Positions 14,889 through 22,431 of a stretch of DNA of 24,824 bases are shown in pieces. The DNA lies in the IMG/VR virus record IMGVR_UViG_3300026182_000008, positions 1 through 24,824 of that record; one strand, given 5' to 3'. The stretch is from a virus. Both the position numbers and the translations under genes were made by a program. The notes beneath the pieces are model-generated. The model did not search any database. It worked only from the letters and a program-made list of their open reading frames with translations, and was not told the origin of the DNA. Every line of letters begins with the position of its first letter. Position 1 is the first letter of the stretch.

Positions 14889-17261
14889 TTACGCTGGGAA
14901 AGTTGCTCCCGTTGGAAGTACCACGAAGTCAAGTACGATAAACTCTGCGGTTCTCGTTGGTTGGATAAAAATTTGTCCAATCAATTGATTTCTATCAATC
15001 ACATCAGGTGTGTTATTGGAATCATCCATAACTACCTTAAATGCCGATAAACCACTATTAGCTTGTACTGATTCTAAGAACGGATTCACAATATTCAAGA
15101 AACGATTTCTTGTTGCTGCTGTGTTCTGTTCAAAGACTAAGTATCTACTTGAAGATGCGATAAACTTCTTCAGTTTAATTAACAATCTACGTACATTAAC
15201 CCTATCGAGTGCTGATGGACGACCTTGTAAGGTCTTTTGTCCCCAAACTACTACACCTTGACCTGGGAATGAAGCGATTGGATTAACTCTTTCTTCATAA
15301 AGTGTATCTCTTTCATCATGAGTTAATCTTGTCTGTGCTTCTAATACTGTAGTCAAACCACCACGATTCAGACCAGCTGGTGCGAACCATTCGTGTGCTA
15401 CTTTATCTGTGAACGCTATAGTTCCAGGTAAAACACAAGAAGGTGGGACCCAAACAGGTAGTGCCGTATTTCTATCAACAATCTTTACCCAAGGGTAATA
15501 AGTTGCTGCGTAGTTTGTATCAAGTGCGGTAACTGCTGCGGTTGCAGATGATATTGAACCACCTTGAATACCACAATCTAAAATATAGAATGCATCACCA
15601 CGTTCTTCACATTTTTGTATCGCGTGATTTGTAATCTTCGGATGTAAATTGTGAATAACACCAGGAGTTACTAACATATTCAAGTCAAATTCATCAGGAT
15701 TACTTACAGCGTTAATTGCTTTCTTGTAAGCTACTGCTCCAGTTGCGGTTGCACTTGAAATGTCAAACCCTTGTGTGTTTGCTGCTGTAATACTTGCTCC
15801 TGTCAATTTTGGATTTGCTGGGTTATCCCCATCGAATCCACCTTGAAATGGAACAACGAACTTTCTCTGTTTAATACTTGAAAGTGCGAGAGTAATCTTT
15901 TCATTGTGTGTTGAAAAAGTATCTCCAGTTACGGATGCGTCTGCACTACCATTATAGTCTTCAAGACTCATAGTAGTATTTGCTCCATCCCCAGCTGCAG
16001 AAGGGTAAGGTGCCAAATATTGTTCTGCGTCGGCGTTTCCATAATCTACACCTAAAGGAACATTACTATCAAATTCACCCTGTGCGTTTGACTGTGATAC
16101 CTTAAACGGCCATGCTGGAACTGACGAATCATCACTACCAAATGGGTTATTAATTGCTGCATGTCCCATTGGGGATAATGTTTTTGGAACTGATCCATCT
16201 GAAATATCAGAAAAATCTGATAAATAAATATGTTTAGATCTATTATTCCAATCACCATTATGAGTAAGTTTACCATTAGCGTCAATAGTTACATACCTAT
16301 CTCCAATCCTACGAGCGAAGAAATTCGTACTCTTTGGATCAAAATTAAGTCCATCCCATTGTTCCAAGATGTTATCACTTGTTAAACCATTATCATCTAA
16401 ACCAGTTTGTCTTACTTGAAGTGAAAACTGTCCATAATCACTACCAGCTACTGTACCTGCTTTCTTAACATTCAAGACGGCAATCTTATATTTGTTATTT
16501 ACATCACTACCATGTGAACGAGTATTAACTTTAAATAAGTTATATCTTGAACCATTAATCAATTGTGATTGAATGTATGGTGTTGATGCATTTGAATATG
16601 CCGTTGGGGATGTAAAAGTACTAGCACTTGCACTTACTTCTGTTCCAGAAGAATATCCATTGCTACTTTGTGCATATTTAAAATTCTTATACAAATAAGC
16701 TGATACCGTATTCAAACCAGACTTCTGTACTTGGGGGTCTTTACTGAATACTTCTTCAATATAATTAGCACTTCCTGTATCAAATGATATTGTATATGAA
16801 CGTGAACTTAAACCCTTCGCTGCCATATTACTACCACTTAATACAAGTGTTGCCGAACTCCAACTTCCAGTAACATTACTACCTTCCAAATCAGCTGTTC
16901 CATTTGAACCACCACGTGAAGGTAATAACACGGCTACTGACTGTTTGGTTACAGCACTTGAAGTTACCCATAGTGTTACTTGATCTGCAGTGTATCCACC
17001 AGTATTAAGAACGCGAACAACCGTAATTGTTCCTGCACTCCTTAAATATTGTTCTATCGCATACGGTGTGTAATATCGTTGGTCGGTTGATCCAAACATT
17101 TCTTCAAACTCTGAGAAATTACTAACTTGAGTAGGTACAAAAGCGGGACCTTTAACTGTTGGTCCAACTATACATGCTCCAATTGCAGCAATTCCTGCGG
17201 GAAGAAATGATAAATCACGTTCACGAGTAAATACACCCGGCGATACGATTCTTTCTGCCAT
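14889..17261 (-). CDS. 18: Tail sheath protein (T4 gp18 family)
   Basis: A 790-residue contractile sheath subunit. The N-terminus is diagnostic: SPGVFTRERDLSFLPAG, GPTVKGPAFVPTQV, then FEEMFGSTDQRYYTPYAIEQ. The C-terminal 250 residues carry the conserved core (RLTHDERDTLYEERVNPIAS, VVWGQKTLQGRPSALDRVNV, FKVVMDD) and end AEFIVLDFVVLPTGATFPA, the strand that reaches a neighbouring subunit. It is longer than T4 gp18 (659 residues). The extra length lies in the middle (about residues 100-480), which is Ser/Thr/Asn/Gly-rich and probably makes exposed, fast-evolving domains. The ATG at 17261 follows AGGAG. It has its own terminator and probably its own promoter (TATAAATG at 17303-17310). The call is secure; only the boundaries of the inserted domains are uncertain. 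Confidence 0.95.
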   Translation of the reverse strand: MAERIVSPGVFTRERDLSFLPAGIAAIGACIVGPTVKGPAFVPTQVSNFSEFEEMFGSTDQRYYTPYAIEQYLRSAGTITVVRVLNTGGYTADQVTLWVTSSAVTKQSVAVLLPSRGGSNGTADLEGSNVTGSWSSATLVLSGSNMAAKGLSSRSYTISFDTGSANYIEEVFSKDPQVQKSGLNTVSAYLYKNFKYAQSSNGYSSGTEVSASASTFTSPTAYSNASTPYIQSQLINGSRYNLFKVNTRSHGSDVNNKYKIAVLNVKKAGTVAGSDYGQFSLQVRQTGLDDNGLTSDNILEQWDGLNFDPKSTNFFARRIGDRYVTIDANGKLTHNGDWNNRSKHIYLSDFSDISDGSVPKTLSPMGHAAINNPFGSDDSSVPAWPFKVSQSNAQGEFDSNVPLGVDYGNADAEQYLAPYPSAAGDGANTTMSLEDYNGSADASVTGDTFSTHNEKITLALSSIKQRKFVVPFQGGFDGDNPANPKLTGASITAANTQGFDISSATATGAVAYKKAINAVSNPDEFDLNMLVTPGVIHNLHPKITNHAIQKCEERGDAFYILDCGIQGGSISSATAAVTALDTNYAATYYPWVKIVDRNTALPVWVPPSCVLPGTIAFTDKVAHEWFAPAGLNRGGLTTVLEAQTRLTHDERDTLYEERVNPIASFPGQGVVVWGQKTLQGRPSALDRVNVRRLLIKLKKFIASSSRYLVFEQNTAATRNRFLNIVNPFLESVQANSGLSAFKVVMDDSNNTPDVIDRNQLIGQIFIQPTRTAEFIVLDFVVLPTGATFPA

Positions 17262-17302
17262 TATTTTTCTCCTATTATTATAATTTAAATAACTAATTTA
17301 GT

Positions 17303-17310
17303 CATTTATA
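17303..17310 (-). promoter_or_regulatory. Late-promoter-like TATAAATG before the sheath gene
   Basis: The minus strand reads TATAAATG, one mismatch from the T4 late octamer, 41 bases before the sheath ATG. That leaves room for a leader carrying the AGGAG site. Spacing fits a T4-type late promoter, but the motif is common in AT-rich DNA. Confidence 0.4.
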
Positions 17311-17326
17311 GACTACAAATATTTAC

Positions 17327-17336
17327 TATAAATATC
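17327..17336. promoter_or_regulatory. TATAAATATC intergenic element before the sheath gene
   Basis: Second exact copy of the plus-oriented 10-mer, 65 bases before the sheath ATG and just upstream of the TATAAATG candidate on the coding strand. Confidence 0.35.
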
Positions 17337-17375
17337 GCCTAACTTTCTCAAACGATATATTTGAAGGAGATTATT

Positions 17376-17732
17376 TTAAGTAGTTTCTGAAGCTTCTGTT
17401 ACTTGGGCGGCGGCTGGTGCTGGTGTAAAAACTCCCGTTGCGGGGTCTAAATTACCAGGACCATACTTTTCATTCAACGATTTAACAATATCTTGTTCCT
17501 TCTTTTGTAACTCAGAATAATCACTTTCCATCTGAATTTCAGTTGCATCAAGTGCATCTAATTGTTGTTGAACTAAAAGTTTCTGTACCTTTAATTGTCC
17601 AAATTGAGCTGATTTTTCAGAATAACCATCTTGTAATTCACGAAGTGATTGTAATTCTTCATCTGTGAATTTAGTTTCTGATGTCTTTTCTTCTACTTTT
17701 TTAGCCAAATTGGATTCTTCTGTTACGGCCAT
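17376..17732 (-). CDS. Small coiled-coil protein, probably virion- or assembly-associated
   Basis: A 118-residue protein. Residues about 20-85 form a long amphipathic coiled coil rich in Glu, Gln, Lys and Leu (LKVQKLLVQQQLDALDATEI). Then comes a distinctive KYGPGNLDPATGVFTPAPA segment and an Ala/Thr tail. The EKYGxGNL-D-x-x-TGxFTP element is one I associate with small conserved proteins of marine T4-like phages whose function is not established. The start at 17732 follows AAAGGAG. It lies between the S74 fibre and the sheath, so a structural or fibre-attachment role is plausible, but this is inference. There is no membrane segment or catalytic motif. Confidence 0.8.
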   Translation of the reverse strand: MAVTEESNLAKKVEEKTSETKFTDEELQSLRELQDGYSEKSAQFGQLKVQKLLVQQQLDALDATEIQMESDYSELQKKEQDIVKSLNEKYGPGNLDPATGVFTPAPAAAQVTEASETT

Positions 17733-17776
17733 AACTTTCTCCTTTATTCTTTATTATTGTTTAATAAAACCTATAT

Positions 17777-17786
17777 TATAAATATC
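17777..17786. promoter_or_regulatory. TATAAATATC intergenic element before the 118-residue gene
   Basis: Third exact copy of the plus-oriented 10-mer, 44 bases before the ATG at 17732, in the 66-base gap after the S74 fibre gene. Confidence 0.35.
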
Positions 17787-17798
17787 AAATGAATTCTC

Positions 17799-20450
17799 TT
17801 AATTCACTTTTTTCTTTAGATCTTCTACCTCTTGTTTTAATTCTTTAATTGACTCAATTAATAATGGAATGATTCGTTTATAATCAACTCCTAAGTAACC
17901 ATTTGTTCTTTCTATTACAATTTCGGGATGTACTTTTTGAATTTCTTGTGCCACAACCCCAATATCGTGTCCTCTTTCTTGTGCCCATTCAGGTGATTCT
18001 TCATTCCAATCAAATTCATAACCACTTATTTGACCAACTTTATCTAATGGGTCTTGAATAACTTGTAAATTATCTTTAAGTCTTTCATCAGAAGATGCAT
18101 ATGCTACAACATCACCACCCGCGTGAATATTTTCAGCAACACCAACACCACCATCAACTATCAGTGCTCCTGATGTTTTGGTTGTTGAAGTTGTTGTTGC
18201 ATTTATATTGATAGTATTAAAGTTTACATCTGAAGTTGCAGTTAATCCTTGATTTATTGCCTTAACTGATGCAAGACTTGCACATTCACTATCCATTAAC
18301 GCACCTGCTGCAGTTACATTTGTTGTATCTGTTACATCTGCACTTGTTTCAACAGTATCTAATAAAGTTTCTTGGGCATCTGTCATTAATCTTTTGTTAG
18401 TTGCATCTGTAAAATTAGTAGTTGTAAATGTAGGTGTTGCTCCACTAACAACTGATTGGTCTAATGCTTTTACATCTGCGATACTTGTTAATTCACTATC
18501 CATTAACGCACCTGCTGCAGTTACATTGGTTGCATCGGTTACATCTGCAGAAGCTTCTATTGCATCTAATTTACTATGGTCTCCACTTTCAAAAGGAACT
18601 GATGTGGTTCCGCCAATTGTTAATGCGTCGGTTTCGAGTGTTCCGTCAACATCTACATCACCACTAATGTCAAGACTTGTGGCTTCAATTTCACCACTTG
18701 CTTTCATTTTAATTACAGGAGTTTCATTGTTAGTCTTAAAATGTATTTCATTATCAGTTGAGAAAATAATTTGATTATGAGCATCTCTACCAACAACTAA
18801 AGCATCATTCAATATAGAAGTAAGTGTTGTTTGAGTAGCATCTATATCTATATCAGCGGTGTTTAGTGTTAAACCATTTCCTGCTGTAACTGCACTTGTA
18901 ACTGTAAGTGTATCACCACTTACTGCCGTAGTAATTCCTGTTCCACCAGCAATTGTAAGTGTATCAGTTGCAGTATTTGCAGTTGTAGTTCCACTATCAC
19001 CTGCAACTACATCCCATAAATCTTGGTCACCAGTATTTGTATTACTATTAGTACCTGTAATATCACTTGTAAACGCCACAGTACCATCATCATTTTGTAA
19101 TGTAATAGTTCTATCTGCTGTTGGGTCTACAACGGTTAAAGTTGTTTCATGTCCATCTGAAGTAGCTCCCTCAAAAATAACTGAACTCGTTACTACAAGA
19201 CTTGATGCTGATATAAAAGTTTGTGTACCCGCAACATCTATATTTTCAACTTTTAATGTTCCTGTACTTGGATTATAAGTAAATGCCCCTGTATCGTCTA
19301 ATAAAGCATTTGATTCATTGTGTAGTGTAATAGGAAAGTTTGTATTTGCTGTACTATCCGAAACAGTTACGGTACTTGCTAATGTCGCAGTTGCTGCATT
19401 TCCACTTGTTCCTGCATCCATTTCATCAGTTTGTGTTGTAACGAATGTGTGTATTTGGTCTGCCGTAGCTACACCAGTTCCACTATTTGCTATAGCTGCC
19501 GTACTTAATACTGCACTTGTTCCTAATCCTAAAGTTGTTCTTGCGTTAGATGCGGCTGCGTCATCTACAAGTGATGCCCCAAAGGTTGAAATTGTTGTAC
19601 TTGCAGGTAATGATAGCGTTTTAATATCTGCATCTACTTCACTATCCATCAATGCTCCAGCACTTGTTACATTGGTCGTATCAGTTACATCTGCACCTGC
19701 CTCTACAGAAACACCACCAATTGTTAATGCATCTGTTTCTACAGTTCCATCAAAATAAGCATCTTTAAATTCTAAAGCATCTGTACCTAAATCTACAATA
19801 GCATTTGAAGATGGTGTTAAAGCTCCATCAACAAGAGTAAGTTGGTCTTCACCACCTGCTCTAAATATAATATTATTATCGGTAGCAAAATCTATATCAT
19901 TATCTGCATCTCTACCGACTACTAAACCTGTATTTAATACAGAAGTGATAGTTGTTTGTGCTGCTGTTACTGCAACATCATCAGCGTTTGCAGTTATACC
20001 ATCTCCACCAATTACATTCATAACTCCACTTGTGGCAGTCATTCCTGCTCCTGCTAATCCTGTGGCTACACCATCGGAAAGGTGAGCGTCGTCTACTGCA
20101 TCTGCGGCTAACTCATCACTATCAACTGCATCATCAGCCAAATGTTCATTATCAATTGAACCTGCCGCATAGTGTTCTGAATTAATCTCATCATCACCTA
20201 TCATTGCGTTAACAACTTCGCCTGTTCCAATGGATATTGTTACATCACCTGTTGCCCCACTAACATCAATACCACTTCCTGCAACTACTGTAGATACATA
20301 ATTTCCTGTTGTGTGTGTACCTAATGTTATTAAATTATTTAATGAAGTAGCTCCTGTACCACCTTGTGCTACTGCTAACGGGCTATCTAATGTTAATGAT
20401 GATAATACGGCTGAACTGCCGGATGATATTAATTTTTTCCAACTTGGCAT
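17799..20450 (-). CDS. Tail fibre protein with C-terminal peptidase S74 intramolecular chaperone
   Basis: An 883-residue trimeric fibre. The N-terminus (MPSWKKLISSGSSAVLSSL) is shared with the next fibre gene upstream and probably anchors to the virion; GGTGATSLNN follows, a common fibre motif. The shaft is a long chain of Ala/Thr/Asp/Val-rich beta repeats, including three copies of a (A)DVTDTTNVT-AGALMDSE unit and two versions of a VLNxxLVVGRDAxNxIxF(A/S)TDN unit. From about residue 780 is an S74 chaperone: ASSDERLKDN has Ser787 and Lys792 at the spacing of the catalytic dyad of endosialidase-type chaperones. FDWNEES, IGVVAQE, VDYKRIIPLLIESI and a final coiled coil follow. Such domains trimerise the fibre and then cut themselves off. 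The ATG at 20450 follows AGGAG. A receptor-binding role is likely; the receptor is unknown. Confidence 0.9.
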   Translation of the reverse strand: MPSWKKLISSGSSAVLSSLTLDSPLAVAQGGTGATSLNNLITLGTHTTGNYVSTVVAGSGIDVSGATGDVTISIGTGEVVNAMIGDDEINSEHYAAGSIDNEHLADDAVDSDELAADAVDDAHLSDGVATGLAGAGMTATSGVMNVIGGDGITANADDVAVTAAQTTITSVLNTGLVVGRDADNDIDFATDNNIIFRAGGEDQLTLVDGALTPSSNAIVDLGTDALEFKDAYFDGTVETDALTIGGVSVEAGADVTDTTNVTSAGALMDSEVDADIKTLSLPASTTISTFGASLVDDAAASNARTTLGLGTSAVLSTAAIANSGTGVATADQIHTFVTTQTDEMDAGTSGNAATATLASTVTVSDSTANTNFPITLHNESNALLDDTGAFTYNPSTGTLKVENIDVAGTQTFISASSLVVTSSVIFEGATSDGHETTLTVVDPTADRTITLQNDDGTVAFTSDITGTNSNTNTGDQDLWDVVAGDSGTTTANTATDTLTIAGGTGITTAVSGDTLTVTSAVTAGNGLTLNTADIDIDATQTTLTSILNDALVVGRDAHNQIIFSTDNEIHFKTNNETPVIKMKASGEIEATSLDISGDVDVDGTLETDALTIGGTTSVPFESGDHSKLDAIEASADVTDATNVTAAGALMDSELTSIADVKALDQSVVSGATPTFTTTNFTDATNKRLMTDAQETLLDTVETSADVTDTTNVTAAGALMDSECASLASVKAINQGLTATSDVNFNTININATTTSTTKTSGALIVDGGVGVAENIHAGGDVVAYASSDERLKDNLQVIQDPLDKVGQISGYEFDWNEESPEWAQERGHDIGVVAQEIQKVHPEIVIERTNGYLGVDYKRIIPLLIESIKELKQEVEDLKKKVN
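18284..19695 (-). repeat. Three copies of a 59-base fibre-shaft repeat
   Basis: Copies lie at 18284-18342, 18491-18549 and 19637-19695. The first two are almost identical in DNA; the third keeps the protein motif with many silent changes. They encode DVTD(T/A)TNVT(A/S)AGALMDSE. Recombination between the first two would remove about 207 bases in frame. Confidence 0.8.
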
Positions 20451-20462
20451 TTAATTTATCTC

Positions 20463-20534
20463 CTAATCGCGGTTGGTTACTTCTCTCGAAGCCCACTTCC
20501 CATCATCTGCCTTAGAGATGGGCCAATTATTAAG
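20463..20534 (-). other. GC-rich structured spacer, or read-through extension, between the coiled-coil and fibre genes
   Basis: This gap is visibly richer in G+C than its surroundings. The minus strand forms CCCATC/GATGGG (20522-20499, extended by TCT/AGA past a one-base bulge) and a second hairpin CTTC-GAGA-GAAG (20491-20480) with a GNRA-type loop. GCCCAT can instead pair with GTGGGC further on, giving a competing fold. The stretch is also open in the frame of the upstream 66-residue gene after its TAA, encoding 23 more residues (including WPISKADDGKW) to a TAG. There is no U tract, so it is not a classical terminator. Confidence 0.45.
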
Positions 20535-20735
20535 TTATTCTTCTAAATGTTTTTTAAGTAACTTATATTCTGCCTGTAATTTACGAGTTACTTGTAATAC
20601 TTTCTGGACATCTTCTAATTTGTGTCCTGCGTCTGCTACTATTTTTAATAAAAATTCTAATTCAGGGATTGTCAATGGATGAACATATGCTTTTCCCTCT
20701 ACAATTTTAACTCCACCTTTGCTAATTAAAGCCAT
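20535..20735 (-). CDS. Small coiled-coil protein between two fibre genes
   Basis: A 66-residue protein with a short N-terminal beta part (MALISKGGVKIVEGKAYV), then PLTIPELEFLLKIVADAG and a Lys/Leu/Glu-rich helix (LQAEYKLLKKHLEE). The start at 20735 follows GAGG at good spacing, and it lies 20 bases after the 526-residue fibre gene, so it is part of the fibre operon. I recognise no named family. Small helical proteins beside fibres are often fibre chaperones or attachment factors, an inference from position. Its stop codon, a 23-codon open extension and the downstream fibre ATG are all in one frame, separated by TAA, TAG and TAA. Confidence 0.8.
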   Translation of the reverse strand: MALISKGGVKIVEGKAYVHPLTIPELEFLLKIVADAGHKLEDVQKVLQVTRKLQAEYKLLKKHLEE

Positions 20736-20755
20736 TGTGTAACCTCTTATTTAAA

Positions 20756-22336
20756 TTATGCAGTTCTTATCCAAATATCTTGTGTATCCGTTTCAATCCA
20801 CATTTCACCAACACCATACTCACCATAAGATGAATGAGGTGAAGAAGCAGATACTGCAGTAGTTACCACCATCTGTAATGGTGTTACTGCTGCTGATATT
20901 GAACCAACTCCTTTTGCAACTGCCCATCGTTGAGAACTAATATCATTATATATCGCTGAACCACTATCTACTGCTGAACCACTTTGAACAATTAAACCTG
21001 CGTCTACATTAGATGAAGCTGAACCAGTTGCCGCGAACAGAAAAGCATCTTGTACTGCTAAATTCGTAGTGGCTAATGTTGTAGTTGTGCCATTTACAGT
21101 TAAATCACCACTAATAGTTTGATTTCCTGTTACTGCTAATGTTGAACCATCAAAAGTTAAATTACTTTCACCGATTATAGAATCTGAATCAGACCAAGTT
21201 ACGAGTTCATTATTTGTCCCTGATCCATCTGTATCTACTAAATTTCCATCCCATACTTTTGAATCAATTTCGTCTGTTTTTAATAACCCACTTCCATTAA
21301 CAACAACTACAGTATTATCTGTATCAGTTCCTAAACTTCCAGCTGTTATTGTACTACCAAAAGTGGCTGTTCCAGATACATCAAGTATTGCGTTTACATC
21401 GAGAGTAGTAGCTTCAATATTAACATCAGTTGTAGCGGCTATATCAAGGTCTGCACCACTTGAAGCTGCAATATATTGTGTTGAATCATTAAATTGAAGT
21501 TGTCTTGTTGAATTTAAAAGAATTCCCGTATCTACTACGTGAGTTAAAGTAACATCTTGGTCATCTCCCAAGTTGACAACACCCGCGTCAGCTATATAAA
21601 GGTCTGACCAATTCTTGTCAGCAGAACCAATAGTTGCACCATCATCAGCATCTGGTTCTATTGCTGTTGCGAATGTACTTGTTCCACCAGCTGTAATTGC
21701 TCCACAACCAACCGTTCCAAGACCACTTACATTTCCACTCGTATCAAATGTATAGTTTCCATCTGAAAAAGTACCATCTATTGTTAAATTTCTAATTGTT
21801 GCTATATCTTTAGATGCATCTAATACCAACGCCTTACTCGCTGCAGCTGTTCCTGGAGTTACACTATCCAAAACACCAATTTCAGCTGTTGAAATAGTTA
21901 CTGCATCAAGTGTTAATGAAGTATCTCCTGTAATTGTACCTGTTACTGCTAAATTACCTGATGTAGTTATTGCTCCACAACCAACTGTTCCTAATCCACT
22001 TACATTGCCACTTGTATCGAAAGTATAATTACCATCAGAAAAAGTACCGTCAATCGTTAAATTTCTTAATGTTCCTATATCTTTGTTTCCGTCTACAACC
22101 AATGCCTTATTTGCAGTGGCCGTTCCGTTAGTTATACCATCTAATTTTTCTAAATCTGTTTCGTTTATGTCAGCGGATCCTATTATAAAGGAAGTTCCAG
22201 CAGTAACTGCTGCATCAGCCGTAATAGCTCCTGCTGTACTTAAAGTAGTTCCTGAACCTCCTGAACCACCACCTATATCTAAGGTATTTAATTCAGCATC
22301 GGATCCCGATACTATTACTTTTCTCCATGTTGCCAT
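20756..22336 (-). CDS. Tail fibre protein with repeated shaft modules
   Basis: A 526-residue fibre. The N-terminus (MATWRKVIVSGSDAELNTL) matches that of the S74 fibre (W-R/K-K-V/L-I-x-SGS), suggesting the same docking site. The shaft holds two near-identical 47-residue modules (NLTIDGTFSDGNYTFDTSG then NVSGLGTVGCGAIT) and others of the same Ala/Thr/Asp/Gly-rich beta type, such as KNWSDLYIADAGVVNLGDD. The C-terminal 120 residues have LTVNGTTTTLATTNLAVQD, AGLIVQSGSAVDSG and WAVAKG, ending GEMWIETDTQDIWIRTA, a head resembling those of cyanophage-type fibres. There is no S74 domain, so it may rely on another factor to trimerise. The ATG at 22336 has TAGGAG upstream. The receptor is unknown. Confidence 0.82.
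   Translation of the reverse strand: MATWRKVIVSGSDAELNTLDIGGGSGGSGTTLSTAGAITADAAVTAGTSFIIGSADINETDLEKLDGITNGTATANKALVVDGNKDIGTLRNLTIDGTFSDGNYTFDTSGNVSGLGTVGCGAITTSGNLAVTGTITGDTSLTLDAVTISTAEIGVLDSVTPGTAAASKALVLDASKDIATIRNLTIDGTFSDGNYTFDTSGNVSGLGTVGCGAITAGGTSTFATAIEPDADDGATIGSADKNWSDLYIADAGVVNLGDDQDVTLTHVVDTGILLNSTRQLQFNDSTQYIAASSGADLDIAATTDVNIEATTLDVNAILDVSGTATFGSTITAGSLGTDTDNTVVVVNGSGLLKTDEIDSKVWDGNLVDTDGSGTNNELVTWSDSDSIIGESNLTFDGSTLAVTGNQTISGDLTVNGTTTTLATTNLAVQDAFLFAATGSASSNVDAGLIVQSGSAVDSGSAIYNDISSQRWAVAKGVGSISAAVTPLQMVVTTAVSASSPHSSYGEYGVGEMWIETDTQDIWIRTA
21696..21836 (-). repeat. Shaft module copy A (141 bases)
   Basis: Encodes almost the same 47 residues as copy B at 21969-22109, exactly 273 bases away. 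Nearly all of the many base differences are silent, which points to selection on protein sequence. Confidence 0.85.
21969..22109 (-). repeat. Shaft module copy B (141 bases)
   Basis: Partner of copy A at 21696-21836, same length. The 273-base period is a multiple of three, so unequal exchange would add or remove 91 residues in frame. Confidence 0.85.
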
Positions 22337-22431
22337 TTCTATTCTCCTAAATTAAATAAACCATATGATTTATCGTTAATAAATATATACTTTCTAAATT
22401 ATTCCACTTTTCTTTTACTTAATTGTTAATT

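Noticed and set aside
18394-19758. Three Val/Ser/Ala-rich plus-strand ORFs opposite the S74 fibre
   Set aside because: They mirror the Thr/Ala/Asp repeats of the fibre shaft and have no independent support.
18284-22109. Direct repeats considered as a CRISPR-like or tandem non-coding array
   Set aside because: All repeats are in frame within fibre genes, spacing is irregular and copies encode shaft modules.
22337-22431. Gap between fibre genes checked for promoter or terminator
   Set aside because: AT-rich with a ribosome site only; no hairpin with a U tract and no good octamer on the coding strand.
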